64,000 nucleotides of DNA from assembly GCA_964019135.1 (NCBI GenBank), contig OZ025249.1:14037088-14101087 (forward strand), written 5' to 3'. A program made the position numbers and the translations under genes. Position 1 is the stretch's first letter. The number at the start of each line of letters is the position of its first letter. The stretch is from Arenicola marina. Lineage: Eukaryota > Annelida > Polychaeta > Arenicolidae. The notes under the pieces are model-generated. The model had not been told where the DNA came from. It saw only the letters and a program-made list of their open reading frames with translations, and made no database searches. Positions 41,831 to 55,841 of the stretch are shown one piece after another.

Positions 41831-44159
41831 GGATCACAGGAATAGAATTCCTAAATCCCGCATTACGAAACAAGAATGACGGCAGTTCACGATCACGGCA
41901 ATAAGCAGACTTGACTTCATGTATAACGTTAATAATTCAAAAGAATGTGTACGCCATAATGTGGCAGATTATGACATTGGCAGTATGACAGTTGCCAAAT
42001 GAATTTTCATTTATTACGAAATGGCTTAATGACAAGATACAATAAATGTCGTTTCGCACGTGACGATGTGAATGCTCTGTTTGTCGTGAGCATGAGAGGG
42101 ATTGGCAGAAGAATTAGGAATGACCGTCAAATGGCTTTGCAAACGATATGAAGGCCTTGTTTGTCGTGAGCGTGAGAGGGTTTTGCCAGACGATGTGAAT
42201 TCTTAGTTTGTCATGAGCGCAAGATGGCTTGGCAGACGATAGTAGTAGGAAGGGGCACGATTTGATGTAACTTTTTCATGGGGCTAACGTTTTTGGGGGT
42301 AACGCTTTTGCGGGCGCGCATGCGCGCCGGTCTCCTATCGCCACCTGGCGCGTGAAGGTTTGTACCCCCCCCCCCCAACCCTCCGATCCCCAAATGTATC
42401 TCCTATACCCCCCACCCCTGTTCACGCCCCCCCACCTCATCCACTGCCCCCCCCCCCTCCACTAGCTAGACCCCTTACTACACCCTTCCAACCATGATAG
42501 TGAACGGTATTTCACAATCGCGAAGTGACGTCATGGATGTATGATCGCGGGTTAACTGCAAGGACAGTAGTTTCATAATTATCTTGTCAAATCAGTCGCC
42601 CTCTCACAGCCTCGATACCCCTTTCTCCCCCACCCTTCTAGTCCGACCGATATCCCTACACCTATAGCTGCCACGGGAGGAGCGGTTAGAGAAGACAATT
42701 AATACTTGACAGCTGGTTGCTTATGTTGTAAAGGTCAACCCATTCACCTTTCTGGTCGACGTATTAATTGCTTGCAGATGTAAAACTACCTGAGGAGGAG
42801 AGCATACAGGGGCTTATTAGTATTGAAATAACAGACTGACTCACCAAACAACTGTCATTACTCTTTTCTCTCACAATAAGAGGGCGCCAACCCCCTGTTC
42901 CTCATCCAGCGACCAACTCCTGATAATACTGCCCCCGCCCCTCCCTCCGCGAAAGCCGATCCCCTCCTACCTTCACCCAACCATGACGGTGAACGGTATT
43001 CACAATCATGTAGTGACGTTAAGATGTGTCATCTGCAGATAACTGCAAGGACAGCAGTTATCTTGTAAAATTAGTCGCCCTCCCTCAGCCTCTTTTTCCC
43101 CCTCCCTCCTGGTCCGACCGTTTTTCCTACACCTCTGCCGCATTCACCGCGTTCACCGCGTCCCCTTCCTATTTAGCATGTCGCCCCTCCGTTACTACCA
43201 CCTATGAGTGAGGGACGTACGTACTCTAACCGCCCACCCGCCTCCCCCACGCCCGCACCCCAAGGAAACCAATACATCAAATTGAGAGGCTACCCAGACC
43301 AGTGGAGTCACCGAAGCGTGTCGCCACGGAAAGCCAGTACTAGTCACCACTGAGCGTGTTGAGCCTTGTCTCTTTTTTTGTGGGCTTGAAGGTGAGAGGA
43401 GGCGGATGGATATAATGGGGGTGTGCGAAGTTCACCCCAGCTGGCTGTTCATCGTATTTCGAGATGGGGGTGAGCGGACGATAATGTAAAAAACAATATT
43501 GAATTCAGTTCCCCGTTTTGATTGAGAACATAAGGTCTGGCGTTTATAAGTTCTTCTCTGTGTAGTTGGTACTTTTAAATGTATGTTTTTAATGGGAAGT
43601 GATAGGCTCGGTTAACTTATAACTAATAGGTTTGTCGGGCATCACGTACGTTGGATGATATATGGAGTTAGTCTGAAGATTACGATGAAGGGGCGTTTCG
43701 AAGGGATTGAGTGTTTAATCAGACTACTTTGAGGGTTTGTCGGAGATTTATGTACCCATCAGTTTATACTCGATTCTCTTTTACAAAGCACGCGGGCCGT
43801 TCTTAGACCACCATAATGCGAATGACGGGGTAACTGAAGTTTTTGGACACAGTGAGGGTACTGTGTGATCAGTATCAGTCAGTATCATTTACTGACGGAA
43901 CATTTCGACCAAAGACAGCTAAAATGAGTCAGATCCCCACCACTGATTTGTTCCGCTTCCTACATTGAGTTGGCTAGAATTAAGTTTCCATGCCTACCTT
44001 TCCATATCGTGTTGTCGTAAATGGCTAGGGGAACAGATGGTGAGAGACTTTTGGGGGAGGGTGGAGTGGTTATGCACGCATGCTCTATTTTTAGTGTTGA
44101 GGCGATGAGGAGAGGGTGGTTGATGGAGGGGGTTGGGCCGCGTATGCACTATTTTTAGA
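41831..44159. other. Spacer with C-rich runs
   Basis: No gene is seen. Poly-C/G runs occur near 42365-42460 and 43240. The palindrome gcgcgcatgcgcgc lies at about 42314. Two related stretches (about 42480-42680 and 42960-43130, 'gtgaacggtatt-cacaatc ... gtgacgt ... ctgcaaggacag') form a diverged ~480-bp duplication. Confidence 0.5.
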
Positions 44160-47100
44160 AACGACATAAATATTAAGAAATGAGGCGGGTGTGTGGAGGG
44201 GGGTTCCCCTTTCGGAGTTTAGATGCATTCTCTATTTTTATGAATGATATCAGGGTAGGGAGGAATGAGGTGTTGTTACCTCTGTGCGTGGTAGTGCTAT
44301 GATGGTTCAGGTTTATTGGTAACGTTTTATTTAATATGAAACAGTTATGTGTAACATACGGCAATGACAATAGGATTTTTTTTTAATGTTTCATTGAATT
44401 ATGATTTTAAATTTTGGGCAGCATTCGCATAACTAGAACAACACAATGGTAAAAAATATAGCATTATTATATAAGTTTGTGTATTAGATGCTTCACAGGC
44501 AATCAAGTTTATGTTCTATGTAGCATTCGGGGCAATACTTAGACAATAGTGAAACGACTTTGAAGTATTATGTAAGTTTTATGTTTCAAATGGCATAAAG
44601 TATAAGTTATGTGCAACATGTATGTAGCTCATTAGAAAAGTGTGAAACATATAGGTAACATTTTGCATGTTTAGCCTTTCATATAGCATCAAGTTTCTAT
44701 TTGATGCCACATTCGGGGACTTAATAGACAACCGTCAAAGAATACTTATGTATACTATAAATTTCGATATTTAATGCAAGAAAGCTTAGGTTTATGTGGC
44801 AATAATAAAGCGAATTGTTTCCAGGATGTTGAAGTTATGTATCAACTTACAATGAGTTTACCAACGATTAAGAGAATAACGGGTTATAGCTGGCCTTGTT
44901 ATAACTGTGTGGAGACAAATGTGAAAGGAAATGGTATGATCACAGGAATTAGGTCTGAATAATCAGTGACGTTGCAATCTCAGAGAGGATGCAGCGGACA
45001 TACATGCGTTTTCTATTTTTGGACAATACCTTATGTTGAGAGGTGAGGAGTAGAGAGTTGGGTGGTTAGAGAATAGGTACTATGATAGAGAGAATAGGGG
45101 CGTGTGTGCACTATTTCTAGCAATGTCAATGTTAGGATATGAGGCGTGTGGGTGAGGGGATTCACCTTTCGGAGTGGAGATGCTTGCATGCTATATTTTT
45201 ATAAATGATATCAAGTTAGGAAGGAATGAGGTGTTGTTACCTATATGCGTGGTACTGCTATGGTTGAAGATGTTAAGATATAATTATAAAGTTTTATTTA
45301 ATTTGAAAGATTTATGTGTAATACACGGCAATGATTTAAGGAATAAATAAGTTTATCTTTCATTGAATTATGAATTAAATGTTATGCAGCATTCGCATAA
45401 GTAGGATCAGACAATGGTAAAAATATGTAATTATTATATAAGTTTGTGTATTAGATGATTCATATGCAATCAAGTTTATGTTTTATGTACCAGTTAGGTC
45501 AATACTTAGACAGATGTGTAACAAATATGTAAGTATTCTGTAAGTTTTATGTTTCATATGTCATAAAGTCTAAGTTATGTGCAACATTTATGTATCTCAT
45601 TAGACAATTATGAAACATAGGTAGCATTCTACGTTTTGCCTTTCATATATCATCAAGCTTATATTTTATTCGGGTACTCAATAGACAACCGTGAAAAAAT
45701 ACATATGTATACTATAAATTTCGGTATTCAATGCAAGGGAGCTCAGGTTTATGTAGAGTCTAGTAATAATAATGGAAAATGTTTCCGTGATATTGAATTT
45801 GTGTATCATCCAACGGTGATATTGAAGTTGTGTATCATCCAACAGTGAACTATGAAATAAAGTAATAATTTTGTATGTATTAAGTGAACATTAAATTTAA
45901 ACCATGTTACACTAAAATGTTTGGTGGAACATAGACATTTTGCAAAGCAAGGGATGTACATTTGAATTGCGCAGCAGTTTGCCAACGAACAAGACAATAA
46001 CAGGCTATAGGTGTCACTGTTATCATCTGGGATGAGACAAATATGGAAAACGGTATGTTTAGTGTAGTTAGGTTTGAATGATGAGTGAAGTTATTTATCA
46101 GAATATAGTGAACGAAAGTAATGGCTTTTATGTATAGCTGTTGCACCGGCAGAGTCTCTAGCAGTAATGTAATGTGTAATTTTTTAAAGATCAAATGGGA
46201 AATACTTAGGCAATAAGATATAATTAACAAATCGAATACGAAAGTATTTTTCAAGTTTTATTTTTCATGTCATCAAGTAAATAGTTATGTGTTACATACG
46301 TGCAGCTCATTTGACAATTACGAAATGTATGAATAGCATTCTACATGTTTTATCTTTTATATGTCATCAAGTTTACGTCACATTCAGGAAAGACAACGGT
46401 GAAAAAAAAAGTTTATGTATTCAGTGTTTCATATGTCATGTTTGCGTATTTATGTAACACTCGTGGAACTGGTAATGATAATAGCAATGATAAAACGGAT
46501 ACATGGGTATATTGTACATTTTGGGACTCAATACCAGTAAGCTTGGGTTTATGTAGTGATGATGTAAAAGATTGTTTCAATTATGTTAAAGCTATGTATC
46601 AGAGTACAATGAACTATGGAATAAAGTAACAACTTTTATGTATGACATTCAAGTAGATATTTTATGTGAACCATTCTGCACGTGTGTCACGATTGATGTA
46701 TGACGTGTTTGGCGGAACATAGATCTTTTGCAAAGCAAGTGGTGTAAATTTGGCTTGCACTGCAGTTACCAATTGTAAGAGAATAACCCGCTGTATAGGT
46801 GTCGTGGTTATAATATATGTTGGGACAAATGTAAAAAGAAACGGTATGATCAGTGTACGTAGGAGGGAAAAATGAGTAACATGTTTAATGTAACATGTAG
46901 TCTTATGTTTTTTTTCCGATCGTACATGGCACGTAAGCGGTGCTTAATGTAACAATGATAGGTTTAGTAAAATAAAAATTCCATTAAGTTAAAGTTTTTG
47001 ATCAACCTACAACGAACAACGGAAGAAATGGAAAACTTTCGTGTATGAATATTGTATACTGCCCGAGAAACTAGGTGGAAATGTAATGCGTAATTTATTT

Positions 47101-49200
47101 AAGATCCAATGCGACATAACTTGCGTAGTGCAAGTTGAGAAACTACACAATAAGTTACATGAAGGAGTTTCTGTTAAATTAAGATATAGTCAGAGTAGTT
47201 AGGTATGAATAGCGAGTGATATGTTTAATGAACTCTGTTATATGATTTTGTTTTCAGTTAGCAAAATATTTGTAAGAATAAGCTCTGCTTCCTTTAGTGA
47301 TGATAGGTTTAGTAAAATAATTGTTCAATTATTTCGAAGCTATACATCAACATAAAGCGAACGACGGAAGAATGTAATAATTTTTATGTAAAACTTTTGA
47401 AGTGAACATTAAATGTGAATCATTTTGTACGTGTTTGATGATTGATGTGCGGAATGTTTGGTCCCATATATCTCTTGTGGAGCAAGGGATGCAACGCGGA
47501 TTTACACTATCGTTAACCAAACAAAAACGATTGAGTAAATACTTGTCATAGCTGTCGCTTTTATGAGATGTGTTTAAACAAGTATTGAGAGATGCATTAC
47601 ACGTATACATTTTGTATCGTTAGAGGGCCTAAGTGTATATATAATGTCATTTGTTAAAGAACTAATATGAAATAATATGCGTGACATAAGTTAGGGAATA
47701 ATATAAAAAATTACGTGATGGGAACATTGCTTAATTGTCATATGATCAGAAGAGTTAGGTGTCGATAACAAGTGATGTGTGAAATGTAACATGTACTGTG
47801 ACTTTGCTTTCTGTAAGTCAAATGTTGCGCAATGTAAGCATAAGCCCCGCTTTATGTTGTGATGATAGGTTTAGTACAATAATTGTTTCAAACATGGTGG
47901 AGTTCTATATCAATATACGTTGAACTACAAAAGAAAGTAATAACTTGTAAGTAAGGCATTTCAAGTGCGCATTAAATGTGCACGTTACACGTATATCCCC
48001 AAATTATGCGAATGAGTCTCAGGTTGGTTAACAAAGAAGACCAATATGCAGGTGTGCATGACGAGTGATTTGTTTAATACAACATGCACTATGACTTTGT
48101 TTCAGTGAATGGACTATTGCGCAAGGTAAGTATAAACCGCGCCTTCGATAGGTTGTACAATAAATGCTTCAATCATGGTGGAATTCTAATATCCAACTAC
48201 AGCGAACGACAGAAGAATGTAATAACTTATATATATATAATATATTTCAAGTGAATACTAAATGTAAACCATACATTTACACGTATGTCGTGATTGATGT
48301 GTAAAATGCTTCGTCGGGCATAGATCTTTTACAAAGCAAATACTATAAACTGGGTTTGCATTACAATTACACAATCGTAAAGTGTTTAATTAAATAACTC
48401 ACGATATGTCTCGTTAACATAATCTATGTGTTTAGTCACGGGTGAAAAGAAACGACACGCATATAACTATTGAACAAGTGAACATATGAAATGAGTTACT
48501 TGTGAACGAACTAATGGGAAATAACAAATGCAACACAAGTTGATGAATCGAATTATAAATTACGTAGAGGAGTTTTAGTTCAGATAGCATATGATCAGAC
48601 CAGTAAGATGTAAATAACCGGTTCTATTGTTGTAATATAACATGTGGTGTGTCCACGCTAAGAGAAAACCGGTTCATGTAGTGATGATCGATTTATTACA
48701 GAAAATGTTTCACTTAGGTTGATGGTATCTTTTAACCAACATTGAATGACAAACGAACGCAGGCAACGTATATGTGATAGATTCTAAGTGAAGTATAAAT
48801 TGCGAACCATACCATTACGCTTGGCACGATATACGTGTGAAGTGTTCGGGGGGCCCATAACCCTTTTGCAAAGCAGGTGATGTACATCGGCTCTGCACTC
48901 CAGTTAGCAAAAACTAAACTGATTAAGTAACTGACACGCTTTACGTCTCCCTATAATGCGTCGTTTGCTAAAGCACTAATGTGAAACAGTACGACTAACA
49001 CAATTTAGTAAATCGAATGAGAAGTTACGTCTAGGAGTTTCTGTTTAGATAACGAGCAAATGCTCAGAGAAGGTAAGTGTGAATAATGAGCGATATTGTT
49101 AAGGTAACAAGCAATGTTCTTCTTTTTCGAATATGCAATGTAAGTAAGCTCTGTTTTATCTATTCATGATGACTTTATTAAAAGAAATCGTTGAATAACC
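44160..49200. repeat. Degenerate macrosatellite (~0.5-0.97-kb units)
   Basis: 44166-45120 and 45131-46080 are alike (landmarks tgaggtgttgttacc, gcagcattcgcataa, gtttatgtt). A further landmark, 'cttttgcaaagca-gtgatgtacat...gcactgcagtt', recurs near 45945, 46728, 47465, 48325 and 48858. 'gatgataggtttagta' recurs near 46957, 47301, 47863, 48686 and 49164. Divergence rises towards the palindrome centre. Frames inside are not conserved and not supported. Confidence 0.65.
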
Positions 49201-50127
49201 ACTGAACTTGTGTTGGATGTATCTACGTCAGTAATCAACAAGGGAATGCGTGGTGCAGATCCGACTTTCATGACACCAATCCTTCTTATGAAGTGACGTT
49301 TTGGATCTTTCGAGGTAACGATCTATGGGGTAGGCATAATTCACGCCACGACTCAGTGAGTTTATGTGGAGTCGAGCAATAACCGAATTGTCTCATCATC
49401 AATTATCTGTCTGGTGCGAGGTCCTTTGTCATCGAATTTGTCACGATGTATATATAAGATGCACATCCCGCAGCTTCCGTGGTATGGCAGTCTCTGTAGT
49501 TTGCCGTTATACCACCAAACAGACATACGCGCGGTCTCTGAAAACCAACGAATCGTGTCATCATCTCATTAGTCTCAATGATGGCAGCCCCTCTTCAAAA
49601 TCTGGCATTCTTTCTAACCGAGTACGTTTTCTTTCATTGCACCTTGTGACTGAAGTCTTTATAAACCCGCTGCGTACCAGAGAAATTACAAAGTTCATAA
49701 CGTGAAAACATAAAATGTGAGTGTAAACATTGACCACAATTTTAAGATATGGCAACGAAACAAACGAGTGAGAGATAATTTAACATTTGGCAATTATTTG
49801 TAACAAGTTGACTCATATTGAATGAAGTGATGTGATTCCCTAACGAAAATATTTATGAAAGACGTTTTAAGTGAAACATTATGTTAAATACTGAACATCG
49901 TTTGATAATGTAAGACTTTCGGAAAAGTACAATAATTTGTCTAAGTGACGAAAAATTGGTTTGAACCATGCATACCATCATTACCTAAAAATGGAGTCAG
50001 TCTGTAGAGGTTTACTGAAGCAGCAGAAGCAGAAATACGACTCTACGAACAACTGTAACTATAAGTATTGTAAAAATAAGTTTGTGCAATCACTTATGTT
50101 TCATTTGTAAACCATTTATTATTGATG
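49201..50127. other. Unique spacer before palindrome centre
   Basis: Frames at 49364-49705 overlap in two registers and show no domain. No repeat relationship is seen. Its right-arm counterpart should lie in the assembly gap. Confidence 0.4.
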
Positions 50128-50459
50128 AAGGCAATTTTATGTGACGCGTGATTCCTTGTGCGTAAGTCAGTCACAGTAGTGATGCATTACATGGTTCATA
50201 TGTAACGCATGTCACTTATCAACGAATGTTCATTTCAAAGGTATCTATTGTATCACTTAGGCACGCGTTTCGAATCCTTTTGTATAAATATACTTGATGC
50301 ATTGCATGCATCAAGTATAAAAGAACTCGAAACGCGTGCATAGATACCTTTGAAATGAACATTCGTTGATAAGTGACATGCGTTACATATGAACCATGTA
50401 ATGCATCACTACTGTGACTGACTTACGCACAAGGAATCACGCGTCACATAAAATTGCCT
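50128..50459. repeat. Central fold-back of the palindrome
   Basis: 50128-50246 and 50341-50459 are reverse complements over about 119 bases without a visible mismatch. Inside, the left side has about 21 extra bases and a few changes. The innermost tacttgatgca ... tgcatcaagta pair centres near 50304. The right side stops at the first N. Confidence 0.95.
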
Positions 50460-50659
50460 NNNNNNNNNNNNNNNNNNNNNNNNNNNNNNNNNNNNNNNNN
50501 NNNNNNNNNNNNNNNNNNNNNNNNNNNNNNNNNNNNNNNNNNNNNNNNNNNNNNNNNNNNNNNNNNNNNNNNNNNNNNNNNNNNNNNNNNNNNNNNNNNN
50601 NNNNNNNNNNNNNNNNNNNNNNNNNNNNNNNNNNNNNNNNNNNNNNNNNNNNNNNNNNN
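50460..50659. other. Assembly gap, exactly 200 N
   Basis: A run of 200 undetermined bases. The round length suggests a scaffolding placeholder. Flank symmetry predicts about 4.27 kb of real sequence here (the reverse complement of about 45854-50127). Confidence 0.95.
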
Positions 50660-52360
50660 ATAGTTCACTGTTGGATGATACACAACTTCAATATCACCGT
50701 TGGATGATACACAAATTCAATATCACGGAAACATTTTCCATTATTATTACTAGACTCTACATAAACCTGAGCTCCCTTGCATTGAATACCGAAATTTATA
50801 GTATACATATGTATTTTTTCACGGTTGTCTATTGAGTACCCGAATAAAATATAAGCTTGATGATATATGAAAGGCAAAACGTAGAATGCTACCTATGTTT
50901 CATAATTGTCTAATGAGATACATAAATGTTGCACATAACTTAGACTTTATGACATATGAAACATAAAACTTACAGAATACTTACATATTTGTTACACAAT
51001 TGTCTAAGTATTGACCTAACTGGTACATAAAACATAAACTTGATTGCATATGAATCATCTAATACACAAACTTATATAATAATTACATATTTTTACCATT
51101 GTCTGATCCTACTTATGCGAATGCTGCATAACATTTAATTCATAATTCAATGAAAGATAAACTTATTTATTCCTTAAATCATTGCCGTGTATTACACATA
51201 AATCTTTCAAATTAAATAAAACTTTATAATTATATCTTAACATCTTCAACCATAGCAGTACCACGCATATAGGTAACAACACCTCATTCCTTCCTAACTT
51301 GATATCATTTATAAAAATATAGCATGCAAGCATCTCCACTCCGAAAGGTGAATCCCCTCACCCACACGCCTCATATCCTAACATTGACATTGCTAGAAAT
51401 AGTGCACACACGCCCCTATTCTCTCTATCATAGTACCTATTCTCTAACCACCCAACTCTCTACTCCTCACCTCTCAACATAAGGTATTGTCCAAAAATAG
51501 AAAACGCATGTATGTCCGCTGCATCCTCTCTGAGATTGCAACGTCACTGATTATTCAGACCTAATTCCTGTGATCATACCATTTCCTTTCACATTTGTCT
51601 CCACACAGTTATAACAAGGCCAGCTATAACCCGTTATTCTCTTAATCGTTGGTAAACTCATTGTAAGTTGATACATAACTTCAACATCCTGGAAACAATT
51701 CGCTTTATTATTGCCACATAAACCTAAGCTTTCTTGCATTAAATATCGAAATTTATAGTATACATAAGTATTCTTTGACGGTTGTCTATTAAGTCCCCGA
51801 ATGTGGCATCAAATAGAAACTTGATGCTATATGAAAGGCTAAACATGCAAAATGTTACCTATATGTTTCACACTTTTCTAATGAGCTACATACATGTTGC
51901 ACATAACTTATACTTTATGCCATTTGAAACATAAAACTTACATAATACTTCAAAGTCGTTTCACTATTGTCTAAGTATTGCCCCGAATGCTACATAGAAC
52001 ATAAACTTGATTGCCTGTGAAGCATCTAATACACAAACTTATATAATAATGCTATATTTTTTACCATTGTGTTGTTCTAGTTATGCGAATGTTGCCCAAA
52101 ATTTAAAATCATAATTCAATGAAACATTAAAAAAAAATCCTATTGTCATTGCCGTATGTTACACATAACTGTTTCATATTAAATAAAACGTTACCAATAA
52201 ACCTGAACCATCATAGCACTACCACGCACAGAGGTAACAACACCTCATTCCTCCCTACCCTGATATCATTCATAAAAATAGAGAATGCATCTAAACTCCG
52301 AAAGGGGAACCCCCCTCCACACACCCGCCTCATTTCTTAATATTTATGTCGTTTCTAAAA
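50660..52360 (-). repeat. Right-arm macrosatellite copies
   Basis: Mirror image of about 44155-45853. Only the two outermost units of the array fall outside the gap on this side. Confidence 0.8.
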
Positions 52361-54684
52361 ATAGTGCATACGCGGCCCAACCCCCTCCATCAACCACCCT
52401 CTCCTCATCGCCTCAACACTAAAAATAGAGCATGCGTGCATAACCACTCCACCCTCCCCCAAAAGTCTCTCACCATCTGTTCCCCTAGCCATTTACGACA
52501 ACACGATATGGAAAGGTAGGCATGGAAACTTAATTCTAGCCAACTCAATGTAGGAAGCGGAACAAATCAGTGGTGGGGATCTGACTCATTTTAGCTGTCT
52601 TTGGTCGAAATGTTCCGTCAGTAAATGATACTGACTGATACTGATCACACAGTACCCTCACTGTGTCCAAAAACTTCAGTTACCCCGTCATTCGCATTAT
52701 GGTGGTCTAAGAACGGCCCGCGTGCTTTGTAAAAGAGAATCGAGTATAAACTGATGGGTACATAAATCTCCGACAAACCCTCAAAGTAGTCTGATTAAAC
52801 ACTCAATCCCTTCGAAACGCCCCTTCATCGTAATCTTCAGACTAACTCCATATATCATCCAACGTACGTGATGCCCGACAAACCTATTAGTTATAAGTTA
52901 ACCGAGCCTATCACTTCCCATTAAAAACATACATTTAAAAGTACCAACTACACAGAGAAGAACTTATAAACGCCAGACCTTATGTTCTCAATCAAAACGG
53001 GGAACTGAATTCAATATTGTTTTTTACATTATCGTCCGCTCACCCCCATCTCGAAATACGATGAACAGCCAGCTGGGGTGAACTTCGCACACCCCCATTA
53101 TATCCATCCGCCTCCTCTCACCTTCAAGCCCACAAAAAAAGAGACAAGGCTCAACACGCTCAGTGGTGACTAGTACTGGCTTTCCGTGGCGACACGCTTC
53201 GGTGACTCCACTGGTCTGGGTAGCCTCTCAATTTGATGTATTGGTTTCCTTGGGGTGCGGGCGTGGGGGAGGCGGGTGGGCGGTTAGAGTACGTACGTCC
53301 CTCACTCATAGGTGGTAGTAACGGAGGGGCGACATGCTAAATAGGAAGGGGACGCGGTGAACGCGGTGAATGCGGCAGAGGTGTAGGAAAAACGGTCGGA
53401 CCAGGAGGGAGGGGGAAAAAGAGGCTGAGGGAGGGCGACTAATTTTAGGAGATAACTGCTGTCCTTGCAGTTATCTGCAGATGACACATCTTAACGTCAC
53501 TACATGATTGTGAATACCGTTCACCGTCATGGTTGGGTGAAGGTAGGAGGGGATCGGCTTTCGCGGAGGGAGGGGCGGGGGCAGTATTATCAGGAGTTGG
53601 TCGCTGGATGAGGAACAGGGGGTTGGCGCGCTCTTATTGTGAGAGAAAAGAGTAATGACAGTTGTTTGATGAGTCAGTCTGTTATTTCAATACTAATAAG
53701 CCCCTGTATGCTCTCCTCCTCAGGTAGTTTTACATCTGCAAGCAATTAATACGTCGACCAGAAAGGTGAATGGGTTGACCTTTACAACATAAGCAACCAG
53801 CTGTCAAGTATTAATTGTCTTCTCTAACCGCTCCTCCCGTGGCAGCTATAGGTGTAGGGATATCGGTCGGACTAGCAGGGTGGGGGAGAAAGGGGTATCG
53901 AGGCTGTGAGAGGGCGACTGATTTGACAAGATAATTATGAAACTACTGTCCTTGCAGTTAACCCGCGATCATACATCCATGACGTCACTTCGCGATTGTG
54001 AAATACCGTTCACTATCATGGTTGGAAGGGTGTAGTAAGGGGTCTAGCTAGTGGAGGGGGGGGGGGCAGTGGATGAGGTGGGGGGGCGTGAACAGGGGTG
54101 GGGGGTATAGGAGATACATTTGGGGATCGGAGGGTTGGGGGGGGGGGTACAAACCTTCACGCGCCAGGTGGCGATAGGAGACCGGCGCGCATGCGCGCCC
54201 GCAAAAGCGTTACCCCCAAAAACGTTAGCCCCATGAAAAAGTTACATCAAATCGTGCCCCTTCCTACTACTATCGTCTGCCAAGCCATCTTGCGCTCATG
54301 ACAAACTAAGAATTCACATCGTCTGGCAAAACCCTCTCACGCTCACGACAAACAAGGCCTTCATATCGTTTGCAAAGCCATTTGACGGTCATTCCTAATT
54401 CTTCTGCCAATCCCTCTCATGCTCACGACAAACAGAGCATTCACATCGTCACGTGCGAAACGACATTTATTGTATCTTGTCATTAAGCCATTTCGTAATA
54501 AATGAAAATTCATTTGGCAACTGTCATACTGCCAATGTCATAATCTGCCACATTATGGCGTACACATTCTTTTGAATTATTAACGTTATACATGAAGTCA
54601 AGTCTGCTTATTGCCGTGATCGTGAACTGCCGTCATTCTTGTTTCGTAATGCGGGATTTAGGAATTCTATTCCTGTGATCCGAG

Positions 54685-54856
54685 ATGAGATACCTCTCTT
54701 ACCCCGCCCCCCCCCCCCCCTCGCTATACGGTCATTCACCGCGCGACCACCGCGTGCAGTGGGCTATAGCCACCGCGACCGAACCGCGCCGCCTCGGTTC
54801 CGTCGCCGCGTCAGTTCCGTCACCGCGCCGCGAACGCGTCCAGAGGGCGTCAGCAC
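54685..54856. mobile_element. MITE C fragment, right-arm copy
   Basis: Reverse complement of 41659-41830. Differs by length of the G/C homopolymer. Confidence 0.6.
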
Positions 54857-54900
54857 TAAGCGTTAGTAACAAAAGTGTCCGGGGTAAGGTAACACTGTAA

Positions 54901-55106
54901 GTGCTGAAGCCCACTGGACGTTTAACCGCGCGGTGAGTGACCGTATAGCGAGGGGGGGGGGGGGGTGTAAGAGGGGTATCTCAAAGTGCAGTTGCAGGAG
55001 TTGCTGGATCTGGTTGGGGGAGCCCTGTAGCATGTCCCCACCAACTTTCGCGCGTCTTTGTGTCCGGAACAAAGGCTTTTGCCGCACGGCACCGCGTCGG
55101 TAGCAC
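54901..55106. mobile_element. MITE B, right-arm copy
   Basis: Reverse complement of 41412-41614, about 3 bases longer in the homopolymer. Confidence 0.55.
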
Positions 55107-55109
55107 TAA

Positions 55110-55841
55110 GTGCTAACGCCCACTAGACGCGTTTGCGACGCGGCGACGGAACGGACGCGGCGCGGAAAAATAGGACAGTTGAGTTGCGCTTGGCTAACGC
55201 CCACTGCATGCGTCAGCGGAACGGCACAGGCGCGGTGCCGTCGCGGTACCGTCGAGGCTCCGCGGTGAGATAGGACATGTTCTATTTTTCGGTCGTCGGT
55301 CGGCGCGCCGTCGACATTTCAGCCAATCAGAAAAAGGAATGAAATTCAGCGCGATGCACATGCTCCAACCTGGCGGCAAAAGCCTCTGTTTCGGGTACAA
55401 AGACGCGCGAAAGTTGGTGGAGACGTGATCGCACATCCAGCAACTGAAACTGCACTGGTGTCAATCTGAAGTAAATTTAGGTCCGAAACCACTTATCGTT
55501 TGCAATTTTTAGCTCCTGTAGGAGCCTGTGTATTCTACCAGCGCCAGTCTTCTTTGAAGAGTGCGATGAATCAAATACCTCTTCCTTCTGCGACGTCTTT
55601 ACGCTGCTAACACCATGAGTGGGTCCTCATCAGAAGAATTTATCTTACCTTTGTTTCAAAATGCCGCTAATATCTAAAAATAGCCTAAGCCGTTAATTCA
55701 GACAGCTGCTATACGGTCACTCACCGCGCGACCACCGCGTGCAGTGGGCTATAGCCACCGCGACCGAACCGCGCCGCCTCGGTTCCGTCGCCGCGTCAGT
55801 TCCGTCACCGCGCCGCGAACGCGTCCAGTGGGCGTCAGCAC
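55110..55841. mobile_element. MITE A, right-arm copy
   Basis: Same 732-base length as the left-arm copy, flanked by TAA (the complement of TTA) at 55107-55109 and 55842-55844. Confidence 0.75.

Larger units (their letters stand above)
32529..45853 (+). repeat. Left arm of giant inverted repeat (portion with counterpart in window)
   Basis: Pairs with 50660-64000 in reverse complement. Coordinate sums drift from 96513 near the gap to 96529 at the window end, so net indels total only about 16 bases over 13.3 kb. Scattered SNPs are seen, for example near 42853, 42885, 43070 and 44420. The outer boundary may extend further left. Confidence 0.97.

Noticed and set aside
40597..41873. Arg-rich frames in the GC-rich segment
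   Set aside because: They fall on the inverted repeats of the MITEs and appear in both orientations.
50414..50707. Frames running through the N gap
   Set aside because: They consist mainly of undetermined residues created by the gap.
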